DNA of 64,000 nt from Anaerotignum propionicum DSM 1682 (lineage in GTDB: Bacteria > Bacillota > Clostridia > Lachnospirales > Anaerotignaceae). Position numbers and translations under genes: made by a program. Positions 57,181-64,000 of this stretch are shown here, piece by piece (position 1 is the first letter of the stretch; each line of letters starts with the position of its first letter). The stretch spans positions 1,054,001 through 1,118,000 of the forward strand of contig NZ_CP014223.1 in NCBI RefSeq assembly GCF_001561955.1, given 5' to 3'. A model generated the notes under the pieces. That model was not told where the DNA came from. It did not search any database and saw nothing but the letters and a program-made list of their open reading frames with translations.

Positions 57181-57744
57181 TTGATTATTGTAAGTGTTAG
57201 CCCGATAAAAAGTAAGGAAAAAGTAAAAAATATCTGCAAGTATCTGAAGCTTTCCAATGAAAGAAATTACATTCTTTTTGCCCTTGGCATTTATAGCGGT
57301 CTACGAATTAGTGACATTCTTTCTTTGAAAGTGAAGGACGTAAAAGGAAAAACACATTTTTTAGTGAAGGAGAAAAAAACAAAAAAAACACAAAAGTTAT
57401 TGATTAATGATGAACTGAAAAAAGAATTGAAATGGTACTGCAAAGATAAGGAACCAGATGACTATTTGATTCGGAGCCGCCAAAGTGATAAGCTGGGAAA
57501 ACAAAAACCAATCACTAGAGATATGGCACTAAAAATCATGAAAAAAATTGCAGACGATTTCGACGAAGATAATTTAGGCTGTCATTCCATGCGGAAAACT
57601 TTTGGCTATCATTATTACAAAGCAACCGGTGATATAGCTACGTTACAAAAGATTTATAATCACTCAACGCCCCGAGAAACGCTTATTTATTTGTGTATTG
57701 AGCAAGACGAAAAGGACGCAGCAGTTAAAAAATTTCGATATTAA
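57181..57744 (+). CDS. catalytic-domain-only tyrosine recombinase (phage)
   Basis: A 187-aa protein made up almost entirely of a tyrosine-recombinase catalytic domain: Arg in ALGIYSGLRISDILSLKV, His-X-X-Arg as CHSMRKTFGYHYY, then IYNHSTPRETLIYLCI with Tyr. It lacks an arm-binding domain and is distinct from the integrase at 49998. TTG 57181 follows GGGAGGTGA closely. Its position directly before terminase recurs in Firmicutes prophages as I recall. It may act on DNA resolution or packaging rather than integration. Confidence 0.8.
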   Translation: MIIVSVSPIKSKEKVKNICKYLKLSNERNYILFALGIYSGLRISDILSLKVKDVKGKTHFLVKEKKTKKTQKLLINDELKKELKWYCKDKEPDDYLIRSRQSDKLGKQKPITRDMALKIMKKIADDFDEDNLGCHSMRKTFGYHYYKATGDIATLQKIYNHSTPRETLIYLCIEQDEKDAAVKKFRY

Positions 57745-58029
57745 AAATTTTAGACATATGCAAAACGAGTGATAGAAGAACTGAAAAAAAGAAAAGGGGG
57801 AAAAGGCTGTAAAAGCTGGGTTTTAGGTATTTTAATTAGCTATGCAGTATCGGTACTATGAATAAGTGAGAATATGAGAAATTTAATAATATTCATTGGT
57901 TTTAAAGGGTTCTGTGAAAACGGCCTTTTTGATATTTGGCAGAATGCCTTTAAAAATGGCAACTAAGTGCAAGTTTCTTTCCGTAGTGCCAAAATGAATA
58001 TTGATGAATAAACGGGAAAGGGTGATTGA

Positions 58030-58530
58030 ATGGATGATTTAAAAAACCAAGAAAGGAGATTTGTAGAGGAATATTTGTTTGACCTCAACGCAACACAGGC
58101 AGCCATAAGGGCAGGGTATTCCACAGTGAGTGCGCAGAGCATTGCTTGTAAGCTTATGAAGAAAACTAAGGTGAAGAATGCTATTGATATTGCAATGGCT
58201 GAACGGTCACGCAGGACGGGTGTGAGTCAAGATAGAATAATCACTGAGTTAGCAAGGATAGCTTTCATCAATCCAAGTGATTTTATGGATTTGAACAAAG
58301 CAAAAGTAAAAGAAACTTTTAGCCCTGATGATGCAGCAGCAGTGTCAGGCGTAAAGTATAAATCTTTTGAGACAGAGAGCGGAGGGGGGACAGAAAGAAA
58401 TATAGAAATGCATAACAAAGTTAAAGCCTTGGAACTGCTTGGAAAGCATCTTGGAATGTTTAGAGAAAAGGTTGATATAAATACAGAGCCTATTGAGATT
58501 AAAGTTAATGGTGATTTTGATGATTGTTGA
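58030..58530 (+). CDS. terS: terminase small subunit
   Basis: A 166-aa packaging protein that recognises phage DNA. The N-terminal HTH (LTNQERRFVEEYL-type: KNQERRFVEEYLFDLNATQA then AIRAGYSTVSAQSIACKLMK) is the Terminase_2 signature. AAAGGGTGATTGA precedes the ATG. It overlaps terL by 11 bases. A 285-base gap upstream holds no gene and may contain pac/cos or promoter sequences. Confidence 0.93.
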   Translation: MDDLKNQERRFVEEYLFDLNATQAAIRAGYSTVSAQSIACKLMKKTKVKNAIDIAMAERSRRTGVSQDRIITELARIAFINPSDFMDLNKAKVKETFSPDDAAAVSGVKYKSFETESGGGTERNIEMHNKVKALELLGKHLGMFREKVDINTEPIEIKVNGDFDDC

Positions 58531-59731
58531 TTTAAATATCAATGGTGCATATCTTCCGTATCTGGGAAACTATAAAAACCGTACCGAAGTGTATTATGGT
58601 GGTGCTGGTTCTGGTAAGTCTGTATTTGTGGCACAGAAAACTGCAATAAAGGCCTTAAGGGGGAAAAGAAAGATACTGGTCATACGAAAGGTTGCAAGAA
58701 CTTTAAAAGATAGTTGTGTTGACCTCATGAAGCAGACGCTTAATGGCTTAGGGGTATGGGACAAATGCAAATTTAATAAAAGCACCTCTGATATTGAGCT
58801 ACCAAATGGCAGCTTATTTTTATTTAAAGGAATGGACGATAGCGAAAAAATCAAGTCCATTACAGGCATTACGGATATATGGATTGAAGAAGCGACGGAA
58901 ATAAGTATGGATGATTTCACCCAGCTTAATTTGCGTCTAAGAGCGCAAACCCCAAACCTTCAAATGTTCCTTTCCTTTAACCCAGTGTCAAAAGCTAACT
59001 GGTGCTATCAGCTTTTCTTTGCAAAGCCTACAGATGCCTTTGTGCTTAAAACAACTTATCTGGACAATAAATTTCTACCACAGGCCTATGTAGATAGCTT
59101 GGAGCATATGAAGGAAACAAATTACACCTACTATAAAATTTATGCTTTGGGTGAATTCTGTAGCCTTGATAAGCTTGTGTTCTCAAATTGGGAAGAGAAA
59201 GAGTTTGATGTTAATGAACTGATTGTCACAAAGCAATATACTACCCTTACAGGGTTAGACTTTGGTTTCACCAACGACCCTACAGCCTTGATTGTCAGCC
59301 TATGTGACACCAAGGCAAGAGAATTATATATCTTTGATGAATACGGAGATATAGGGCTTTTGAATCCTGATATAGCCAATATTATAAAAAGCTTGGGGTA
59401 CAGCAAAAATATTATTATGGCAGATTGTGCAGAGCAAAAGAGTATTGAAGAAATACGCAGGGCGGGAGTACCGAAAATTAAAAAGTGTGCTAAGGGTAGT
59501 GATAGCGTGTTATTCGGTATTCAGCAATTACAGCAGTATAAAATATATGTCCATCCAAAGTGTACAGGGGTGATAACAGAGTTTCAAAATTACAGTTGGG
59601 AAAAAGACAGGAATACCAACGAATATGTTAATAAGCCTGTAGACAAATTCAATCACTACATTGATGCATTAAGGTATTCCATGCAGATTATTAAAGGGAA
59701 GATGGGAACATTACCAAAGGGGGCATTATAG
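58520..59731 (+). CDS. terL: terminase large subunit (PBSX/SPP1 type)
   Basis: A 403-aa packaging motor. The ATPase domain has Walker A GGAGSGKSVFVAQK (about residue 27) and Walker B DIWIEEATEI. The C-terminal nuclease domain has LTGLDFGFTNDPTA and ends near FNHYIDALRYSM. Start 58520 (MIVDLNINGAYLP) overlaps terS and follows GGTGATTTTG. The stop TAG shares one base with the portal GTG start. Confidence 0.95.
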   Translation: MIVDLNINGAYLPYLGNYKNRTEVYYGGAGSGKSVFVAQKTAIKALRGKRKILVIRKVARTLKDSCVDLMKQTLNGLGVWDKCKFNKSTSDIELPNGSLFLFKGMDDSEKIKSITGITDIWIEEATEISMDDFTQLNLRLRAQTPNLQMFLSFNPVSKANWCYQLFFAKPTDAFVLKTTYLDNKFLPQAYVDSLEHMKETNYTYYKIYALGEFCSLDKLVFSNWEEKEFDVNELIVTKQYTTLTGLDFGFTNDPTALIVSLCDTKARELYIFDEYGDIGLLNPDIANIIKSLGYSKNIIMADCAEQKSIEEIRRAGVPKIKKCAKGSDSVLFGIQQLQQYKIYVHPKCTGVITEFQNYSWEKDRNTNEYVNKPVDKFNHYIDALRYSMQIIKGKMGTLPKGAL

Positions 59732-61005
59732 TGTTCTATATTGACAAAGAAAGTGAAATGAATTTATCTCTAGCCAAATATTACATTGATAAATTCACAA
59801 CGGGGCAACTTCCAAGGCTGAAACGGCTACAACAGTATTATAAGAATGATAATGATATTAATAGGCGTGTATTTGAGGATACCAGCAAGCCCAACAATAA
59901 AATATCCCATAGCTTTGGGGACTACGTTACAACTACCAATGTGGCTATGTTCTTAGGTTCTCCCGTCACTTATAACAGTGAGGATGAATTGGAGGATTTC
60001 AACAGTATCCTTGAAACAGCAGGGGAAGAAGATAGCAATATCAATCTTGCCACCAATTGCAGTATATACGGGTATGGGGTGCAGCTCACCTACCTTGATG
60101 AAGATGCCCAGATTAAATTTGCCGTGCTGGATAATAAGCAAACGGTTCTTGTGTACAGTGATGATATTTCATGCAAGCTTTTGTTCTGCATAAGGTTTTG
60201 GACTACGGTCACAAGGGACAACATTCAAAATGAGTACATAGAGATTTACAGTAGGGACAGCGTAAAAAGCTATAGAAACAGTGTTTTCACAGGAGAGCAG
60301 TTTCATGTGTTCGCCGATATTCCCGTTGTAGTGTACAAGAATAATGATGATTTGAAGGGGGACTTTGAAAAGGTAATCTCTCTCATTGATGCTTATGACA
60401 TGCTGGAAAGTGACACAATCAATGAAAATGATTACTTCAACAATGCGTATCTATTTTTAAATACCGACAGCGTGGATACAGAGGATGTAAAAAGCATGAA
60501 AGAAAATCGTGTGCTTTACGGGGATGGCCTAAACCCATCTTTTATACTGAAAGACAGTCAGAACGCAGACAATGACATTGAAAAGAATCGCCTTGTCAGT
60601 GATATTCATAAACTAAGCTTTACCCCAGATATGAGTGATAATAATTTTGCTAACAATGTCTCAGGCGTAGCCATGAAATATAAGCTACTTGGAACTTTAA
60701 ATAATATTGCCAATAAGCAACGGAAATTTAAAGTATCCATATTGGAAAGAAATAAGCTCATATACGGCATTATGGATATTAAGGGATTGAACGTACCCTC
60801 TTATGTGGACATTGTTTTTATAACCAGCTTACCAGAGAATGGTCTTGAGACAGCTCAAACAATTAATTTACTTAGAGGGCTGGTATCAGAAGAAACCCTT
60901 ATTAGTCAGCTTCCTTTTGTGCAGGATGCCGCATGGGAGGTTGAACAGGCGAAAAAGAATAACAATATTCCAGATATTTATGGTGGTGATTTTAATGAGC
61001 ACTGA
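59731..61005 (+). CDS. portal protein (SPP1 gp6-like)
   Basis: A 424-aa dodecameric portal through which DNA enters the capsid. It begins with GTG after AAAGGGGG. Family stretches are IDKFTTGQLPRLKRLQQYY near the start and SHSFGDYVTTTNVAMFLGSP, DAYDMLESDTINENDYFNNA and NNFANNVSGVAMKYKLLG, as in Phage_prot_Gp6 portals. It is followed by the overlapping minor head gene. Confidence 0.93.
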   Translation: MFYIDKESEMNLSLAKYYIDKFTTGQLPRLKRLQQYYKNDNDINRRVFEDTSKPNNKISHSFGDYVTTTNVAMFLGSPVTYNSEDELEDFNSILETAGEEDSNINLATNCSIYGYGVQLTYLDEDAQIKFAVLDNKQTVLVYSDDISCKLLFCIRFWTTVTRDNIQNEYIEIYSRDSVKSYRNSVFTGEQFHVFADIPVVVYKNNDDLKGDFEKVISLIDAYDMLESDTINENDYFNNAYLFLNTDSVDTEDVKSMKENRVLYGDGLNPSFILKDSQNADNDIEKNRLVSDIHKLSFTPDMSDNNFANNVSGVAMKYKLLGTLNNIANKQRKFKVSILERNKLIYGIMDIKGLNVPSYVDIVFITSLPENGLETAQTINLLRGLVSEETLISQLPFVQDAAWEVEQAKKNNNIPDIYGGDFNEH

Positions 61006-61846
61006 TTATTGGGGGAAACGACTAGCGGATAAAGCTTTTGATAGAAGCAGCGAAGAAATGCTTAAGGAGTTACGAAAGATATATAGAAGCCAATCTCAGG
61101 AGATACAAAACCGAGTTACAGGCCTTTATTTGAAAATGATAGAGGATGGAGGTATTTCCACAACAAACCTGTATGCCTATGGTCGTTATGCTGAACTTAT
61201 GCGGGAGATTAATACCATTCTTCAAAGCTACGGCGAAAAAGAAATTGAGATTGTCAGTGGTGGCCTTGAATCGGCATATCGGGAAGCTTTCGGTAAAACA
61301 AGTGAAGCCTTTGGGCAGACTGTGAAATGGGGCTTACAGAATACTTATGTCATGGAAGAGGTTGTAAATGCAAATTTAAAGGGAGCCAACTTTTCAAAAC
61401 GAATATGGAATAACCGCAATAGCCTGTTAAAGAATCTTGAAAAGAATATACAGGATGTTGTCGCAAGTGGGCAGAGCAAGGACAGTGCTATAAAGCATAT
61501 CATGAGCATTGAAAAAGCTTCCTTCCGCAATGCCGACAGACTGGTCAGAACAGAAACCATGAGAGTGATTAACGATGGTCAAAAACAGTCCTTTAACGCC
61601 AATGGCTACACCCATGGTTATTATATTTACTCTGATGATGATAGGAATTGTGAGGAATGCGCAAGAATCAGCAAGGAGAGCCGTAAAAGCCCCCTGTTGC
61701 TGGAAACCATGGAAGCAGTACATCATCCGAATTGTAGATGTACCATAAGGCCTATCACACCAAAGAAAACATTTTTAGAGATTGCGAAAGAAAACGGAGA
61801 GTATGCAAGATATGAAGCAGCTCTCAAAAATAAAAAACATAATTAA
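60995..61846 (+). CDS. minor head protein (SPP1 gp7/Mu F-like)
   Basis: A 283-aa head morphogenesis protein. MSTDYWGKRLADKAFDRSSE starts at 60995, overlapping the portal end by 11 bases with GGTGGTGATTTTA upstream. The C-terminal domain ADRLVRTETMRVINDGQ and CEECARISKESRK to HHPNCRCTIRPI is the Mu F/SPP1 gp7 signature with paired Cys and His residues. It probably binds the portal and helps start DNA ejection or assembly. Confidence 0.92.
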   Translation: MSTDYWGKRLADKAFDRSSEEMLKELRKIYRSQSQEIQNRVTGLYLKMIEDGGISTTNLYAYGRYAELMREINTILQSYGEKEIEIVSGGLESAYREAFGKTSEAFGQTVKWGLQNTYVMEEVVNANLKGANFSKRIWNNRNSLLKNLEKNIQDVVASGQSKDSAIKHIMSIEKASFRNADRLVRTETMRVINDGQKQSFNANGYTHGYYIYSDDDRNCEECARISKESRKSPLLLETMEAVHHPNCRCTIRPITPKKTFLEIAKENGEYARYEAALKNKKHN

Positions 61847-61959
61847 GCATTTGCCGTGTAGCAGATGCTTTTTTATTGCCTTTTTCGGGTGTAGGCGTAA
61901 AAGAACAAACGGAAAATATCGGATACGGTTAAACAACGGAGACGAAAGGAGAAAATTAA

Positions 61960-62601
61960 ATGAAAAGAAATATGTTTAGATTGAATTTGCAATATTTTGC
62001 TGCTGATTCGGGAACAGGCGAAGGTGGCGGAGCTGGTGAGGGGGAAGGACTTCACCAAGATGACGGAATAGGCAAGGACAGTTATACCAAGGATGAGGTT
62101 TTACAGCTTATTCAAAGTGAATCGGATAAGAGAGTTCAGCAAGCCTTAAAAACACAGCAAAAAAAGTATGAAAAGGAATTGAGCAAACAAAAAAGTCTAG
62201 TGGGACTTGATGAAGAAGCACGAGGGCAGGCTGAAAAAGACCAGCGTATTTCTGAATTGGAAGAAGAGCTTTCTAAATTTAGACTTTCTAACACCAAGGC
62301 AGAAATCAGCAAGGTTTTAAATAACAGGGGGCTGGATGCTAACCTTGTGGACTTTGTTGTAACAACGGACGATACAGAGGAATGCCTTGAAAAAATAGAA
62401 AGCCTGGATAAGATTTTCAAGGCCATGCTGAAAAAGGAAGTTGATGCAAGACTTAAATCAGGAGCCACTACCCCTAAAAGCTCAACGGCTGGGCTTGACG
62501 GTAGCATTACGAGGGAACAATTCTCTAAGATGCCACTAACCGAACAGGCCGAAGTAGCGAAAAACAACAGACAACTTTATGACGAATTAACCAAGAGATA
62601 A
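61960..62601 (+). CDS. scaffolding protein (DUF4355/GP20-like)
   Basis: A 213-aa protein with a Gly-rich head (ADSGTGEGGGAGEGEG) and a long coiled coil (about 45-110, SESDKRVQQALKTQQKKYEK to ISELEEELSKF), ending in a small C-terminal capsid-binding region. It should guide procapsid assembly. The gene directly precedes capsid by 16 bases. GAAAGGAGAAAATTAA precedes the ATG. Confidence 0.88.
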   Translation: MKRNMFRLNLQYFAADSGTGEGGGAGEGEGLHQDDGIGKDSYTKDEVLQLIQSESDKRVQQALKTQQKKYEKELSKQKSLVGLDEEARGQAEKDQRISELEEELSKFRLSNTKAEISKVLNNRGLDANLVDFVVTTDDTEECLEKIESLDKIFKAMLKKEVDARLKSGATTPKSSTAGLDGSITREQFSKMPLTEQAEVAKNNRQLYDELTKR

Positions 62602-62617
62602 GAAAGGATGATGAATA

Positions 62618-63397
62618 ATGGCTATGACAGGCTATGAAAGTTTTGTAATTGAAAATAAAATGACCGATTTGGTAAATACAAAGGTGGATGCCCGTTCCCT
62701 TATGACAATGGACTATTCCCTTGCTGAAAGTGCAGGATTAAAGAAAATTGTAAACAAATATACCTACACTGGTGCAGTGGAAAAGCTTGCTAAAGGTGAA
62801 AAAAATACTACTACCGGTGGTGTTGCCTTCACGCCTACTGAATATACGGTAGAAAGATACCAGCAGACCTTTGAATATAACGATATGGATATCATGAAAG
62901 ACCCTTATGTATTGGACGTTGCCACAAGTGGAGCTGCCACTATTATGGCAAATGAAATTAAGGCGGAATACTTTGCGGAGCTGGAAAAAATCACAAATGA
63001 ATTTGAGTACACAGTTTTTGATTATGCCGCCATTGTTGATGCATTGGCAAACCTTGACAAGGAAACAGAAGAAGATATGTTTGTTATCATGGGTAATGAC
63101 TTACGGGCGAAAATCAGAAAAGACAGCGATTTCATTTCCAGCAAACAGGGCGAAATCCTCTATACAGGTCAGTTTGGTGCTATTTGTGGCTTGCCTGTAT
63201 TGTTTTCTAAGCTTGTGCCCGCTGGTACTGCTTATATCACAAAGAAGGATGCGATTAAGTTCTTTGTAAAAAAAGAGGGTTCCGTGGAACAGGACAGAGA
63301 CGTAGAAACAAAAGACAATAAGGTTGTATATTCAAGATATGGAGTTATGGCTTTGGTAGACGAAACCTATAGCGTGAAGCTCACAAAGAAAGCTTAA
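62618..63397 (+). CDS. major capsid protein (HK97-like)
   Basis: A 259-aa capsid subunit beginning MAMTGYESFVIENKMTDLVN. Stretches such as VERYQQTFEYNDMDIMKDPY, EEDMFVIMGNDLRAKIRKDS and LPVLFSKLVPAGTAYITKKD follow the HK97-fold pattern of SPP1-like capsids. There is no N-terminal delta domain, consistent with the separate scaffold gene. GAAAGGATGATGAATA precedes the ATG. Confidence 0.92.
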   Translation: MAMTGYESFVIENKMTDLVNTKVDARSLMTMDYSLAESAGLKKIVNKYTYTGAVEKLAKGEKNTTTGGVAFTPTEYTVERYQQTFEYNDMDIMKDPYVLDVATSGAATIMANEIKAEYFAELEKITNEFEYTVFDYAAIVDALANLDKETEEDMFVIMGNDLRAKIRKDSDFISSKQGEILYTGQFGAICGLPVLFSKLVPAGTAYITKKDAIKFFVKKEGSVEQDRDVETKDNKVVYSRYGVMALVDETYSVKLTKKA

Positions 63398-63414
63398 GGA
63401 ATGGGGCTGATTAA

Positions 63415-63705
63415 ATGGAACTTGCAGAACAGGTAAAGCTTATCACTGGCAATGCCAATGATGCTTTAATCAGTCTTATGCTGAATAAGGCCAAGGGTGA
63501 AATAGAATCCTATTTAAATCTGGGCTATGACACAAAGTATGATAATATCGCCGTTGATATAGCAGTGCTTAAAATCAACCGTTTAGGCTCTGAGGGGTTA
63601 TCTTCTCAGGGCTATAGCGGTGCAAGCGAAAGCTATGTCGATGGGTTCCCGCAGGAAATTAGAATGCAGCTGGACAGATTTAAAAAGAAATGGGGTGCTT
63701 TGTAA
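63415..63705 (+). CDS. head-tail connector (gp6/gp15-like)
   Basis: A 96-aa small helical protein (MELAEQVKLITGNANDALIS; LMLNKAKGEIESYLNLGYDT; FPQEIRMQLDRFKKKWGAL) of the phage connector group that sits under the portal. It starts 17 bases after capsid and shares one base with the next start. Confidence 0.88.
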   Translation: MELAEQVKLITGNANDALISLMLNKAKGEIESYLNLGYDTKYDNIAVDIAVLKINRLGSEGLSSQGYSGASESYVDGFPQEIRMQLDRFKKKWGAL

Positions 63706-64000
63706 TGTCACTGAATGGCAGAATGAAGCCCCATGCCCTTTATATCAATAATCCCATAGAGGATGAATATGGCAGCATGATTGACAACTATGAATTTTTA
63801 TGTCAGGTCATGGTGGCAATACACTTTAATTCCATGGGCAGGGTAAACGATGATATACGGTATAAGGACTGTCAGTATTTAGGGGTATCTTCCCATAAAG
63901 GCTTAGATTTGAAAAAGCAATATAAGCTGGTGCCGAAGGATGGTGAAGGGGCAGGGTACTTTATTAAAAGTATTAATGAGCTTACAAGGCTGTCTCAGTA
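63705..64000 (+). CDS. head-closure/adaptor protein (3' truncated by window edge)
   Basis: ATG 63705 overlaps the connector stop by one base, and the frame stays open to the window end (98 codons). It begins MSLNGRMKPHALYINNPIED, with HFNSMGRVNDDIRYKDCQYL further on. Position after the gp6-like connector and size suggest a head-closure or minor capsid protein of siphoviruses. The C-terminus is outside the window. Confidence 0.75.
   Translation, partial: MSLNGRMKPHALYINNPIEDEYGSMIDNYEFLCQVMVAIHFNSMGRVNDDIRYKDCQYLGVSSHKGLDLKKQYKLVPKDGEGAGYFIKSINELTRLSQ

Overview
The window is AT-rich, with clean AGGAGG-type ribosome binding sites, U-tract hairpin terminators and sigma-A promoters. It carries endospore genes (spoIIGA-sigE, the spoVA operon, BclA/BclB-like collagen proteins), a sigma-54-controlled acetoin dehydrogenase operon, adhE and a Trp T-box. 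This points to a spore-forming, fermentative anaerobe of the class Clostridia, plausibly of the Lachnospirales type. The species cannot be named from the sequence alone. I found no rRNA, tRNA, CRISPR array or insertion sequence.

Layout. 1-3.8 kb: tRNA sulfur and modification genes (5'-truncated mnmA, tcdA, a cysteine desulfurase, ttcA-like). 4.2-5.6 kb: homoserine dehydrogenase behind a clear promoter. 5.9-11.3 kb: spoIIGA-sigE, a gene-free stretch of about 1 kb, then two tandem collagen-like genes, probably spore-surface filaments. A 55-aa minus-strand gene follows. 12.1-19.1 kb: a sigma-54 enhancer-binding regulator, a -24/-12 promoter and acoA-acoB-acoC-lpd. 20.2-22.4 kb: a chemoreceptor. 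22.9-26.0 kb: a T-box leader with a UGG (Trp) specifier and a three-gene ABC transporter. 26.3-27.2 kb: an Fe-S-type Rrf2 regulator and a YbaK deacylase (minus strand). 27.7-33.0 kb: a dlt-like operon (adenylating ligase, GNAT, carrier protein, MBOAT, SGNH protein). 33.2-38.4 kb: a variant superoxide dismutase, a permease-asnB operon and a divergent LysR regulator. 38.6-41.8 kb: adhE with a long leader and a Rex-like operator. 42-44.7 kb: a DEAD-box helicase and uppP. 45.1-49.0 kb: an MgtC-family gene and spoVAA-AB-AC-AD-AE. 49.2-49.9 kb: yebC.

From about 49.98 kb to the right edge lies a siphovirus-type prophage inserted just after the yebC terminator. The order is integrase, lipoprotein, ImmA/IrrE-type protease, repressor, operator region, Cro-like regulator, small early genes, replisome organiser, late-regulator candidate, second recombinase-domain protein, small and large terminase, portal, minor head protein, scaffold, capsid, connector and a head-closure protein cut by the window edge. 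Its other end lies outside.

How genes work together. Acetoin cleavage by AcoABC-Lpd gives acetyl-CoA and acetaldehyde, and AdhE can reduce both to ethanol while regenerating NAD+. SpoIIGA activates pro-sigma-E in the mother cell. SpoVA proteins load dipicolinate into the spore, and the collagen-like proteins probably cover it. The dlt-like operon has all the parts needed to activate, carry, export and attach a small (amino)acyl group outside the membrane. It is the chromosomal locus least explained by known systems.
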